Assembly: GCA_014237465.1 (NCBI GenBank)
Contig: JABZFM010000037.1
Span: 1-41,749, forward strand
Origin: Desulfobacteraceae bacterium
Lineage (GTDB): Bacteria; Desulfobacterota; Desulfobacteria; Desulfobacterales; Desulfosalsimonadaceae
Direction of reading: 5' to 3'
DNA length: 41,749 nucleotides
A program made the translations under genes and the position numbers. The notes beneath the pieces were generated by a model. It was not told where the DNA came from, searched no databases, and worked only from the letters and a program-made list of their open reading frames with translations. How positions within the stretch are numbered: the first letter of the stretch is position 1; each line of letters opens with the position of its first letter. This document shows positions 32,070 through 39,896 of the stretch, in pieces.

Positions 32070-33194
32070 TCACATCATAAAACTCCATAAAACACCAGCC
32101 GCCACAGCCGATCCGATCACGCCGGAAATATTCGGCGCCATGGCATGCATCAACAGAAAGTTTGTGGGGTCTTCCTGTTGGCCAACGATCTGGACGACCC
32201 GGGCGGAATCCGGAACCGCGGAAACACCGGCAGCACCCAGCAGGGGATTGATTTTCGGGCGCAGGAACAGGTTTAGAAACTTGGCAAATATCAGCCCGCA
32301 GGCGGTGGCAACGCAGAATGATGCGGCGCCCAGTACAAAAATAAGCACGGATTTCGGCGTCAGGAAAACATCTGCCTGGGTGCTTGCGCCAACGGTAAGT
32401 CCCAGTAAAATGGTTACTGTGTCAATGACGGCCGTTCGGGCAGCCACGGCCAGCCGTTCCGTAACCACCGCTTCTTTCAAAAGGTTGCCAAAACACAGCA
32501 TTCCCAGAAGGGGAATGGCGGCCGGCGCTATAAAGCAGCAAAGCAGCACAGCCACAATGGGGAAAATTATTTTTTCCGTTTTTGAAACGATTCGCGGTTC
32601 TTCCATTCGGATCAATCGTTCTTTGCGCGTGGTCAACAATTTCATAATCGGTGGCTGGATGACCGGAACCAGTGCCATATAGGAGTATGCCGCTACGGCA
32701 ATCGGACCGATTAATTCCTTTGCCAGTGCCGCGGTGAGAAAGATTGCCGTTGGACCGTCCGCACCGCCGATAATGCCGATGGAGGCGGCTTCATTTGGCG
32801 GAAAACCCAGCGCCAGGGCACCTAAAAAGGTGATGAAAATTCCTGCCTGGGCGGCTGCGCCGAGTAGCATGAGTACCGGTCGGGCAAGCAGTGTGGAAAA
32901 ATCCGTTAATGCCCCGATGCCCAGAAAAATCAGGGGCGGATACACCCCCTGGGTGACCCCAAGGTATAAATAATGCAGCACGCTGTTGTCTTCATAGATT
33001 CCCAGTCCCAAACCTTTAAAGACCGGAATATTGCCGACAAGGATGCCAAAACCGATAGGTACCAGAAGAAGCGGTTCGTAATGCTTTGCAATTCCTAAAT
33101 ATATAAAGATAAAACCAATACCGATCATGATAAAATTCCGATAGTCTGCCATCGCAAACCCGGTATTGGAAAAAAAATCCATCAGCAGTTCCAT
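32070..33194 (-). CDS. Na+-transporting decarboxylase beta subunit
   Basis: A 374-residue polytopic membrane protein of the OadB/GcdB/MmdB family, the carboxybiotin decarboxylase and Na+ channel of Na+-pumping decarboxylases. The signature IGIIGGADGPTAIFL is present, with YPPLIFLGIGALTDF, LLGLTVGASTQADVFL and NPLLGAAGVSAVPDSARVVQ. It pairs with the gamma-type subunit 9 bp upstream. No carboxyltransferase or biotin-carrier gene is in the window, so the substrate (oxaloacetate, methylmalonyl-CoA or glutaconyl-CoA) is undetermined. AAGGAG lies 12 bases before the ATG, inside the end of the gamma gene. Confidence 0.92.
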   Translation of the reverse strand: MELLMDFFSNTGFAMADYRNFIMIGIGFIFIYLGIAKHYEPLLLVPIGFGILVGNIPVFKGLGLGIYEDNSVLHYLYLGVTQGVYPPLIFLGIGALTDFSTLLARPVLMLLGAAAQAGIFITFLGALALGFPPNEAASIGIIGGADGPTAIFLTAALAKELIGPIAVAAYSYMALVPVIQPPIMKLLTTRKERLIRMEEPRIVSKTEKIIFPIVAVLLCCFIAPAAIPLLGMLCFGNLLKEAVVTERLAVAARTAVIDTVTILLGLTVGASTQADVFLTPKSVLIFVLGAASFCVATACGLIFAKFLNLFLRPKINPLLGAAGVSAVPDSARVVQIVGQQEDPTNFLLMHAMAPNISGVIGSAVAAGVLWSFMM

Positions 33195-33203
33195 GAGTGT
33201 TCA

Positions 33204-33644
33204 TTACTCCTTTTCAAGAATCGTTGTATACACGTCGTGATCCCAGTAATAAAGCCCTTTGCCATCAGGAACAATCAGCCTGGCGGAAAGCAGAGCGTTT
33301 ACAGTTGAATGGGGGCGGCCCAGATCGATTTTTTTTGCCAGCATAATCAGTTTTGGTAGTGAAAACGGGTCTTTCATTGACTGGGTCAACACATGAAACT
33401 GACGCGCAGACTCATTAAAGTTTTCGCTGACCTTGATTTTACGACGGGGAACCTTTTTTTTCGGTCTGGAAAACAGTTTTCCGGCTTTTTTAATGTATTC
33501 ATCTCTTTTTTCCCAAATAGTTAGACATTTATGCAGTTGGGAGATGATAAATGATAATGAGACCAGCGCGGTAAATACAATACAAACACCCGTAGCTGAG
33601 ATGTTCCATCCATTATAAAATGCAATGGCTTCAAGCCCTTTCAA
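33204..33644 (-). CDS. Na+ decarboxylase gamma-type subunit
   Basis: A 146-residue protein with one N-terminal membrane helix (about residues 12-34) and a basic stretch (RPKKKVPRRKIKV) before a soluble C-terminal domain of about 75 residues. Position directly before the beta subunit, the helix and the charged segment fit an OadG-like scaffold subunit, but the tail is longer than in usual OadG and not obviously related; it may carry an unrecognised domain. Translation starts at TTG nine bases after AGGAGG, a strong site that decides the start. Confidence 0.65.
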   Translation of the reverse strand: MKGLEAIAFYNGWNISATGVCIVFTALVSLSFIISQLHKCLTIWEKRDEYIKKAGKLFSRPKKKVPRRKIKVSENFNESARQFHVLTQSMKDPFSLPKLIMLAKKIDLGRPHSTVNALLSARLIVPDGKGLYYWDHDVYTTILEKE

Positions 33645-33696
33645 ATTGAAAATCCTCCTGTTGGTATGTTAACATATGCCCTTCATGAATCTTCGG

Positions 33697-34134
33697 TTAC
33701 TCTTCGTCCTCAATCGGGCCTTTGATAAACGCTATTCTTTGACGGACAATTTCGGTGACCTTTTTTGTAATCTTGCTTCCCAGATCAGAATCCCCCTGCA
33801 TTAAATGAAGGAATTCTTCAATCGGTATGGTGAGCGCTTCTCCGCCTGTGAGTGCAACAGCGCTTTCTTGATAGGTAAATGGGCCGGCAACCGTTGTCCA
33901 TCCGATCATGTCCCCTTTGTTGTGAAGGGTAAATGCCCGTCCATCCTTAAAATGGATCATGTAGTTTCCGGAAATAATGACATAAAGTATTTGAGAGGTA
34001 TCCCCTTCCCGGATCAGGCGTTCGCCCTCGATAATTTTTACCGGATGGACAATGGGAAGGATTTTATCAAGCTCTTCGGGAGAGAGGTCCTTGAATAAAT
34101 CGATCTCTTGAATGTTCTGAAGATCTAAATGCAT
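33697..34134 (-). CDS. Single-domain cyclic-nucleotide-binding protein
   Basis: A 145-residue CNBD (cNMP-binding) protein with no DNA-binding domain. The fold is visible as LFKDLSPEELDKI, then GERLIREGDTSQILYVIISGNYMIHF, DGRAFTLHNKGDMIGWTTV and a C-terminal helix. The nucleotide-binding phosphate cassette (GE...RxS/TA in Crp) is not obvious, so ligand binding may be lost or different. The ATG at 34134 has an AAAAGAG site; a GTG three codons earlier is possible. It lies 52 bp before the gamma-type subunit and could be part of the same operon, hinting at allosteric control of the Na+ pump, an inference only. Confidence 0.8.
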   Translation of the reverse strand: MHLDLQNIQEIDLFKDLSPEELDKILPIVHPVKIIEGERLIREGDTSQILYVIISGNYMIHFKDGRAFTLHNKGDMIGWTTVAGPFTYQESAVALTGGEALTIPIEEFLHLMQGDSDLGSKITKKVTEIVRQRIAFIKGPIEDEE

Positions 34135-34437
34135 TTTCAACACTCTTTTAAGGCGTTTTTGTTACATTGTTATGTACAACCTATTGATAACACGAACCCA
34201 ATACGATTTATCGGATCAGGTTTATTTTCTTTTTTTTTAGATAATAAACTGTATATATTAGAGTTGATCGATTATTGATGTCAATAAAAAAAAGAAATGG
34301 TACCTCTGCCGGAGCCGTGAAGGAACCAGTCGGCAGTCGGTGGTGTTGTGTCGTGGCACAAGGACGTCCTTTTACAGGTCTTCAGTGAGCAGTGGGGAGT
34401 TGTATCCGAAAGAGATTAAATAAAAAACCGGTTGCGG
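34135..34437. other. Intergenic stretch between OmpA-family lipoprotein and CNBD genes
   Basis: No gene is seen. A perfect palindrome AAGGACGTCCTT lies at 34361-34372. The OmpA terminator hairpin is at the right end. Confidence 0.4.
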
Positions 34438-34439
34438 TT
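34420..34439 (-). terminator. Intrinsic terminator of the OmpA-family gene
   Basis: Read on the minus strand, AACCG-CAAC-CGGTT is followed by TTTTATTTA. The stem (5 bp) overlaps the stop codon of the OmpA-family gene. Short but well formed. Confidence 0.5.
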
Positions 34440-35592
34440 ATTCAAAGACCTTTATTTCAACCCGCCGGTTCAGGTTTTTTCCAATGGAAGACAGGTTTGA
34501 GGCAATGGGTTGGTCAGATGCATAAACTGTTGTGGTGAGCCTGTTTTTGGAAACACCTTTGGCAATTAAATAATCTTTGACTGTGCTTGCCCGTTTTAAG
34601 GAGAGCGCTAAATTTTTCTTTTTGGAGCCTACGTTGTCTGAATGACCGGCAATTTCAAGTTTAACTTTCGGACTGCCTTTAATCAGAGGAACGGCTTTAT
34701 CCAAAAGGGCCTGATATACCGGCAAAAGTTTGCGTTTATTGTGGTTGAAATGGATCACTTCAAGGGTTGTTCCGGCAGGCAGGGTATCCAGGTTTTTTAA
34801 GGCGAGTTCAGGAAGCAGTGATCCGGTAACCCGGATTTCAGATCGCCTGTTTTTTGCCTGTCCGTCAAAGGTGTCATTGGAATAAAACGGGTCGGATTCT
34901 CCATATCCGATCAAATACAAGTGGTTGTCGGATACGCCGTTTGTTGATAAATATTTTATGACACTGCGCGCTCTTTTTTGGGATAATATCTGGTTGTAAG
35001 AGTCCGGTCCGGCAAAATCAGAATGTCCGGCAACTTCAAAAACAAAATCAGAATGTTTTTTTAATACAGGGACCTGGTTGTCTAATAATGATTTTTCGTA
35101 AGGATTCAGCTTGTATGAATCAAAACCGAAATAGACGGTTTCTATAATCATATGCGGCGGAAGTGCAATGACGCCGGCATACACAGCTTCGGATTCCATG
35201 CTTTCCGGTGTTTTAGGGGTCCATGGGGTGGCATTGGCACGGTTGGCGGTTGGCGGGGGCGGTTGTGGATGAAATAATTCAGCGCGATAGGCTGATTGCT
35301 GAGCCAGGGCCAGCACATCTTTTGCGACCTGATCAAAGCATTTCCAGTATGCAATGGCAGCCTCTTCGCCGAGCGCCATGGCCTCATCAATCTTTTTTTC
35401 CGCATACAGGGAATCGGCGGAAAATTTGGCGGACTCGATGGTTAATCGGGTTTGGTTGAATTCCTTGGGAGCTGTGATGGCTTCATCTTCCACACCAAAA
35501 TACGATGTCTGGAAGGATTTGCATCCTATGATCAAAACCAGGCAGAGGAGTGCCAGGTAAATTATTCCAGCTGAAAAGAAATTGATCCTCAT
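34438..35592 (-). CDS. Lipoprotein with two OmpA C-terminal domains
   Basis: A 384-residue lipoprotein starting behind AAAGGAAG, with lipobox LIIGC in the signal peptide. A helical linker rich in Ala and Glu (about 30-110) is followed by two tandem OmpA-like peptidoglycan-binding domains: first VYFGFDSYKLNPYEKSL with EVAGHSDFAG and NRRSEIRV, second VIHFNHNKRKLL with EIAGHSDNVG and NRRVEIKV. Each should bind meso-diaminopimelate in peptidoglycan. Two such domains in one chain are unusual; it may bridge neighbouring strands. The open frame runs 26 codons further upstream without a ribosome site. Monocistronic. Confidence 0.85.
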   Translation of the reverse strand: MRINFFSAGIIYLALLCLVLIIGCKSFQTSYFGVEDEAITAPKEFNQTRLTIESAKFSADSLYAEKKIDEAMALGEEAAIAYWKCFDQVAKDVLALAQQSAYRAELFHPQPPPPTANRANATPWTPKTPESMESEAVYAGVIALPPHMIIETVYFGFDSYKLNPYEKSLLDNQVPVLKKHSDFVFEVAGHSDFAGPDSYNQILSQKRARSVIKYLSTNGVSDNHLYLIGYGESDPFYSNDTFDGQAKNRRSEIRVTGSLLPELALKNLDTLPAGTTLEVIHFNHNKRKLLPVYQALLDKAVPLIKGSPKVKLEIAGHSDNVGSKKKNLALSLKRASTVKDYLIAKGVSKNRLTTTVYASDQPIASNLSSIGKNLNRRVEIKVFE

Positions 35593-35700
35593 TAAGCTTC
35601 CTTTGGAAATATTCATGCGTCGTGTCAGTCGCGCTGATCCGTTCATCCTTCGGACCTGATGACACACCATAACTTGATTAGTTTAAAAGGAACATAGGCT

Positions 35701-35907
35701 TTTGTCAACCCCGAAGCCGTTTTAATAAACAGGAATTATTCATTTTATGACAGGATACAATGACGGCAAATTTTGCTTGCTATTTGGTGTTATTGTGTTT
35801 AAAGACATTTTATAAGATTTGAAATTTGATGATTATAAATAGTTTTATATGAGTTATGAAATAGGCAAACGCCACCCAGACTCGTTGGGGTGGCGTTTCT
35901 TTTTTTT
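35701..35907 (+). promoter_or_regulatory. Leader region of the pab operon with terminator/attenuator
   Basis: A possible -35 TTGTCA lies at 35702. A short ORF (ATG 35760, stop 35820-35822, 20 codons, behind AGGA) has Phe, Tyr and Leu codons but no Trp. The intrinsic terminator is perfect: AAACGCCACCC (35867-35877) with GGGTGGCGTTT (35888-35898), 10-base loop, then CTTTTTTTT. The ribosome site GGAGG begins one base after the T-run, so the leader must be bypassed for pabA expression. TGGTGTT at 35785-35791 can pair with AACGCCA at 35868-35874 (one G-U), a candidate antiterminator. Confidence 0.6.
35867..35907 (+). terminator. Intrinsic terminator in the pab leader
   Basis: Eleven perfect base pairs, a 10-base loop, then C and eight T residues, ending one base before the pabA Shine-Dalgarno. 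No plus-strand gene precedes it within 12 kb, so it can only act on a transcript begun in the divergent region. The minus strand offers no T-run. Confidence 0.8.
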
Positions 35908-35918
35908 GGAGGTGTAAA

Positions 35919-36518
35919 GTGGCCCGTATTCTGGTCATCGATAATTACGATTCTTTTACACATAACCTGGTTCAGATGTTTATGCAATATGACCTGGAGA
36001 TAAATGTTTATCGGAGTGACAAAATCAGCATAGAGCAGATTGAGTCCCTGGATCCGGACTATATTCTGATCAGTCCGGGTCCCAGGGGCCCGGCAAATGC
36101 GGGGATCTCTATTTCAGTGGTAAAGACGTTTGCCGGAAAGATACCGATTATGGGAGTTTGTCTGGGTATGCAGTGTATAAACGAGGCCATGGGGGGAAAG
36201 ACCGTCAAAGCGCCGGTACCGGTTCATGGAAAAACAAGTCGGGTTTATCATTCCGGTCAGTCGGTTTTTAAAGGCGTCCCTTCTCCGTTTACTGCGGCCC
36301 GCTATCATTCGTTGATGGTTAAAATCAGCTCACCGGATTTGGTCGTCACCGCAAAAACAGATGATGGCGTTGTCATGGGAATTGAACATAAAATTATGCC
36401 GATATCCGGAGTGCAGTTCCATCCGGAAAGCTTTATGACCGACAGTGGATTTCTGTTCATTGAAAACTTTTTAAAACAGGGCCCATTAAAAATTATACGG
36501 GACCGGGCTGCGGCATAA
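35919..36518 (+). CDS. pabA: Aminodeoxychorismate synthase glutaminase subunit
   Basis: A 199-residue class I glutamine amidotransferase. Nucleophile Cys81 lies in GVCLGMQ; the oxyanion strand is ISPGPRGPANAG and the His-Glu pair is in QFHPES. It releases ammonia from glutamine for the partner PabB, and in many bacteria the same subunit also serves TrpE. Start is GTG six bases after GGAGG. The gene lies 5 bp upstream of the fused pabB-pabC gene, so the operon makes p-aminobenzoate for folate. The leader terminator upstream suggests attenuation. Confidence 0.92.
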   Translation: MARILVIDNYDSFTHNLVQMFMQYDLEINVYRSDKISIEQIESLDPDYILISPGPRGPANAGISISVVKTFAGKIPIMGVCLGMQCINEAMGGKTVKAPVPVHGKTSRVYHSGQSVFKGVPSPFTAARYHSLMVKISSPDLVVTAKTDDGVVMGIEHKIMPISGVQFHPESFMTDSGFLFIENFLKQGPLKIIRDRAAA

Positions 36519-36523
36519 AAGTA

Positions 36524-38800
36524 ATGAAAAAGAATTGTGGAATATTCAGGTTGGAAGTTTTAAGGAAAATTGCCGGAAAAATAAAAAATATTTCTATTAA
36601 ACCGTTTGAGCTAAAAGAGCCTTTTGTTGATTTTGCATCCCGTTTTTCAAAAGATCCGGGAACCGTGGCTTTGATGAGCGGGGGCGATCTGGATTGCGCC
36701 CGGTTTCATATGTTGGCCATCCGGCCCTGGCTTGAGGTTAAAGGTTACGGCCGGAACATAACATTAACAGCGGACGGAAAAGACGTTTTGCTGGATTGTG
36801 ATCCGTTTGAAGCGTTAAGACAGGTGATTAATGAATATACAATGGCCTTTGATGACCTGTCCATTCCCATTGCAGCCGGTCTGTTCGGCTACCTGTCCTA
36901 TGATCTGAAAGATTTTATTGAAGCGCTTCCCCGAACATCCGTAGATGATTACGGTCTGCCCCAGTTGTGTTTTTTTGCTCCGTCAGTGATTATTATCCAT
37001 GATAAAATAAAAAACCGGACACATCTATGCGTAGCGAACCGATTGGATTTCAATGGCTTAAAGACCGGTGATGACATTGAGACCATTGAGTCCCTGCTAA
37101 TCGGTTATACTGCAAAGCAGGAAAGTTTTTTGGGCGGGACAACCGGACTGCAGTCGTCATTTACACAATCCGCATACATGGAAGCGGTAAAAAAAATAAG
37201 GGATTATATTGTTTCCGGTGATATTTACCAGGTGAATTTGTCCCAGCGTTTTGAAACGGATTTTTCAGGGGATGCGTTTTCCATGTTCAAATCCTTGTAT
37301 CAAACCGCACCCGGCCCTTTTTATGCTTATATTAATGCGGGTGATCATCAGATTGTTTCCACGTCACCGGAACGTTTTTTAAAGCGCAGTAAAGGCGATG
37401 TGGAAACCCGGCCTATCAAGGGGACCCGGCCGAGGGGAAAAGATATTGCTGAAGATCAATCGTTTAGCAAGGAACTTCTGATAAGTAAAAAAGATGATGC
37501 CGAGTTGTCCATGATTGTGGACCTGATGCGAAATGATCTGGGCCGGGTTTGCCGCGGCGGGAGCGTCAAAGTGGCGGAGCACAAACGCCTGGAAGCGTAT
37601 CAAAATGTATTTCATCTGGTGTCGGTGGTCAGGGGCGAACTGATGAAAGGCAGGGACTCTGTTGATTTGATCAAGGCAACCTTTCCCGGCGGATCCATTA
37701 CCGGTTGCCCCCGGATCCGGGCTATGGAAATCATTGATGAGCTGGAGCCGGTCCGGCGGCATGTGTATACAGGATCCATCGGATACCTGAGTTTTCATGA
37801 TACGCTGGATCTGTCCATTGCTATACGCACCGTGACTATCTTTCAGAACCGGATGATTTTTTCCGTGGGCGGCGGCGTAGTGTTTGACTCGGACCCGGCG
37901 GATGAATTTGAAGAAACCCTTCACAAAGGCCGATCCATAATGGGGGTGCTGCAGGCGGAGAATGCCGTTGTCGCTCCTGAAACGAGGGAATGGTTCTGGC
38001 AGAACGGAAAACTGCTTCCTAAAGATCAGGCCATGATATTGGTTGGGGATCTCGGTTTTCAGTATGGGCTCGGTTTTTTTGAAACCATCCGTGTGGAAAA
38101 CGGCCGGCCGCTTTTTTTGGATGATCATATCCACCGGTTTTACCGGGCCTGGGATGCGCTGTTTGAAACGCCTATGCCGGATTTGACCTGGGATGTGATT
38201 ATTCGCCAGGTGATTGATAAAAACAAACTGGAAAAACAGACCGCAGCCGTTAAAATAATGGCCACATTCGGTGACCGGATGGAAGCTCCCCATCATCATA
38301 ATCTGATTGTAACTGCCCGAAAGTATGAACCGCGTCCGGCGATCATTGACAAAAATGGGCTGGGTCTTGTCACATACCCCCATCCGAGACAGACTCCGCT
38401 GGCAGATCACAAAACACTAAATTATGCTTATTATTATCTGGCCGGAAAATGGGCAAAACAACAGGGGGCGGACGAGGCCCTGATTTTAAATCCGGATGGA
38501 TCTGTTTCTGAAACAAATACCGCCAATATATTACTAATTGATGGTAAAAAAGTGATTTGTCCTAAATCCCCCCATGTGCTTTCCGGAATTATGGAAGCCC
38601 GGGTGATTCAATATCTTGTCGAACAAGGATATCAGGCAAAAACCCGGAACATCATACCCGACGATTTGTTTACCGCCGACCAGGTGATAATGACCAATTC
38701 GCTCATCGGCGCGGTCCCGGTTTTAAGCTTGGATGGGAAAAAATTGAATAGCAGTGCTGATCTTTGTCAAAGAATTTGCGAAGCGGTTTTAAAAGAATAA
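36524..38800 (+). CDS. Fused aminodeoxychorismate synthase component I and lyase (PabB-PabC)
   Basis: A 758-residue fusion. Residues about 15-480 are chorismate-binding PabB: the diagnostic PIKGT at 297-301 has Lys, as in aminodeoxychorismate synthase, where anthranilate synthase has Ala; GSITGCPRIRAMEIIDELEP and GGGVVFDSDP complete the active site. Residues about 490-758 are a class IV aminotransferase-fold lyase, PabC-like, with the PLP Lys630 in HKTLNYAYYY and LNPDGSVSETNTANIL. The protein makes p-aminobenzoate from chorismate with PabA ammonia. Such PabB-PabC fusions are known in other bacteria. Confidence 0.93.
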   Translation: MKKNCGIFRLEVLRKIAGKIKNISIKPFELKEPFVDFASRFSKDPGTVALMSGGDLDCARFHMLAIRPWLEVKGYGRNITLTADGKDVLLDCDPFEALRQVINEYTMAFDDLSIPIAAGLFGYLSYDLKDFIEALPRTSVDDYGLPQLCFFAPSVIIIHDKIKNRTHLCVANRLDFNGLKTGDDIETIESLLIGYTAKQESFLGGTTGLQSSFTQSAYMEAVKKIRDYIVSGDIYQVNLSQRFETDFSGDAFSMFKSLYQTAPGPFYAYINAGDHQIVSTSPERFLKRSKGDVETRPIKGTRPRGKDIAEDQSFSKELLISKKDDAELSMIVDLMRNDLGRVCRGGSVKVAEHKRLEAYQNVFHLVSVVRGELMKGRDSVDLIKATFPGGSITGCPRIRAMEIIDELEPVRRHVYTGSIGYLSFHDTLDLSIAIRTVTIFQNRMIFSVGGGVVFDSDPADEFEETLHKGRSIMGVLQAENAVVAPETREWFWQNGKLLPKDQAMILVGDLGFQYGLGFFETIRVENGRPLFLDDHIHRFYRAWDALFETPMPDLTWDVIIRQVIDKNKLEKQTAAVKIMATFGDRMEAPHHHNLIVTARKYEPRPAIIDKNGLGLVTYPHPRQTPLADHKTLNYAYYYLAGKWAKQQGADEALILNPDGSVSETNTANILLIDGKKVICPKSPHVLSGIMEARVIQYLVEQGYQAKTRNIIPDDLFTADQVIMTNSLIGAVPVLSLDGKKLNSSADLCQRICEAVLKE

Positions 38801-38816
38801 TGTGTAGATTTTTAAA

Positions 38817-39194
38817 TCAGACTTCCAGAACAGGAATATCGTATTTTTGAAACATAATATCGTGAGTTACCACGTGCAGATTTTCCAGTTTAGCCTGGGC
38901 GATGATCATTCTGTCAAACGGGTCTCGATGGTGCATTGGAAGCTCGCCAACCGCATAGGCATGGTCTGCGGTTATCGATAAAAATTCAAACCCCTGATCT
39001 TTTATCACATGAAAAAAATTCGACGGAATTTTCAATTTTCCCAAGGCTTGCTTGATCCGCATTTCCCAGATCACAACGGCGCTTAAAATAATCAAATTAT
39101 CAGGATCGGCAATGGCGCTTAGACCTGCTTGAGACAGTTTTGGACTATTATCAAGCCACCATAACAGAATGTTTGTGTCGAGAAAAAGGTTCAT
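38817..39194 (-). CDS. vapC: VapC-type PIN-domain toxin
   Basis: A 125-residue PIN-domain ribonuclease toxin. Acidic metal ligands are Asp6 (FLDTN), Glu44 (VIWEMRIK) and Asp91/Asp94 (HHRDPFDRM). Its ATG overlaps the antitoxin stop in an ATGA, so translation is coupled. Likely targets are tRNA or rRNA, unknown here. Convergent with pabBC, ending 16 bp beyond it. Confidence 0.9.
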   Translation of the reverse strand: MNLFLDTNILLWWLDNSPKLSQAGLSAIADPDNLIILSAVVIWEMRIKQALGKLKIPSNFFHVIKDQGFEFLSITADHAYAVGELPMHHRDPFDRMIIAQAKLENLHVVTHDIMFQKYDIPVLEV

Positions 39195-39430
39195 TGGCTG
39201 ACCATATCGAATGCCTTCGCCAAATCGTCAGGCAGTTCATCAAAATCGTCGGCAATTTTTATTTTTCCATTTAAAGCACCTGGTCGACGTGCCTTGCGGT
39301 TATTCTCGTACTTGACAAGACGGGCGACAGGTTTGCCGGCTTTTCCAATAATAACCTCTTCTCCGGCCATGACTTTTTCAATGAGCGCCGACAACTGGGC
39401 TTTTGCTTCTGAAATATTGGCTATCTGCAT
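39191..39430 (-). CDS. Phd/YefM-family antitoxin
   Basis: A 79-residue antitoxin with the Phd/YefM N-terminal DNA-binding fold: IANISEAKAQLSALIEKVMAGEEVIIGKAGKPVARLV. The C-terminal tail (ADDFDELPDDLAKAFD) is acidic and helical, the part expected to wrap the VapC toxin. GGGAGG lies eight bases before the ATG. The promoter area just upstream carries dyad and direct-repeat elements consistent with autoregulation. Confidence 0.9.
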   Translation of the reverse strand: MQIANISEAKAQLSALIEKVMAGEEVIIGKAGKPVARLVKYENNRKARRPGALNGKIKIADDFDELPDDLAKAFDMVSQ

Positions 39431-39432
39431 GA

Positions 39433-39660
39433 TTAAAACCTCCCATCTTTAAATATAGTCTGACCAGACCAGACCGTTTTGTCAAGCTGATTCTCTCTCT
39501 GATTCTCTCTCTTACCAGACCATACCGTTTTTTTTGCCTGAAACAACCATCCCAGCATACGTTTCTGGTCTCTTGCAAATTTGAACAAAAACTCCTGTTT
39601 ATGGCATCGATGGGTAATGTGCCAGATGTGCCCGGGAAGATAATGTTTGGCTCGTGCCAT
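39433..39660 (-). pseudogene. Truncated REP-associated transposase copy
   Basis: The first 44 codons from ATG 39660 (to about 39528) are homologous to the start of the full transposase at 39897: MARAKHYLPGHIWHITHRCHK, then FKFARDQKRM and LFQAKK. After that the homology breaks off and the frame runs through the promoter repeats of the toxin-antitoxin pair. The copy lacks the HUH and Tyr motifs, so it is inactive. It faces the full copy head to head across 236 bp. Confidence 0.8.
39457..39531 (-). promoter_or_regulatory. Promoter and operator-like region of the Phd/VapC pair
   Basis: On the minus strand a TTGACA -35 box is followed by the perfect dyad GTCTGGTCAGAC and then TATATT. ACCAGACCAGACCGTTTT (39463-39480) recurs with one change at 39514-39531 (ACCAGACCATACCGTTTT), 51 bp apart, around a perfect 12-bp tandem CTGATTCTCTCT (39487-39510). 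The -35 to TATATT gap is 22 bp, longer than optimal. Binding of the Phd-type antitoxin here is inferred. Confidence 0.55.
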
Positions 39661-39896
39661 TATGAATCTTTTATCCTTATTTTTACCTTTATCGTAAAAG
39701 GGTCTTTTTGCCCCTGAAAATGATGGTTTAAGAGGAAAATAGGCCTGAAAAGGGGCTGGGGGGCTGGCCAGGGGCTGGGGTCGGGCCACGCTAAGTAATT
39801 GACATTGCCAATTAAATGGTTTAAAAACGTCTCTGAAACGGTCTTAATCGACCGGTTTTCCCCCTAAAACTGCCCTATTAAGAGAATTGACAAAAA
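39661..39896. other. Spacer between the two divergent transposase copies
   Basis: GC-rich GGGGCTGG repeats at 39751-39780 lead into the left 15-bp inverted end of the element (39775-39789). The rest is AT-rich and includes a dyad-rich CGGTCTTAATCGACCGG (39838-39854). No gene is seen. Confidence 0.45.
39775..39789. repeat. Left 15-bp inverted repeat of REP-transposase element
   Basis: CTGGGGTCGGGCCAC is the exact reverse complement of 40772-40786. Together they enclose the transposase gene, about 1.0 kb apart. Confidence 0.75.

Noticed and set aside
37379-38410. Long minus-strand open frame opposite pabB-pabC
   Set aside because: It mirrors the codon pattern of the clear plus-strand gene, has no ribosome site and shows no family motif.
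36524-38800. Anthranilate synthase (trpE) reading of the chorismate enzyme
   Set aside because: The PIKGT Lys and the fused PabC-type lyase identify aminodeoxychorismate synthase.
39487-39510. 12-bp tandem as a CRISPR-like repeat
   Set aside because: Only two adjoining copies without spacers; no cas genes in the window.
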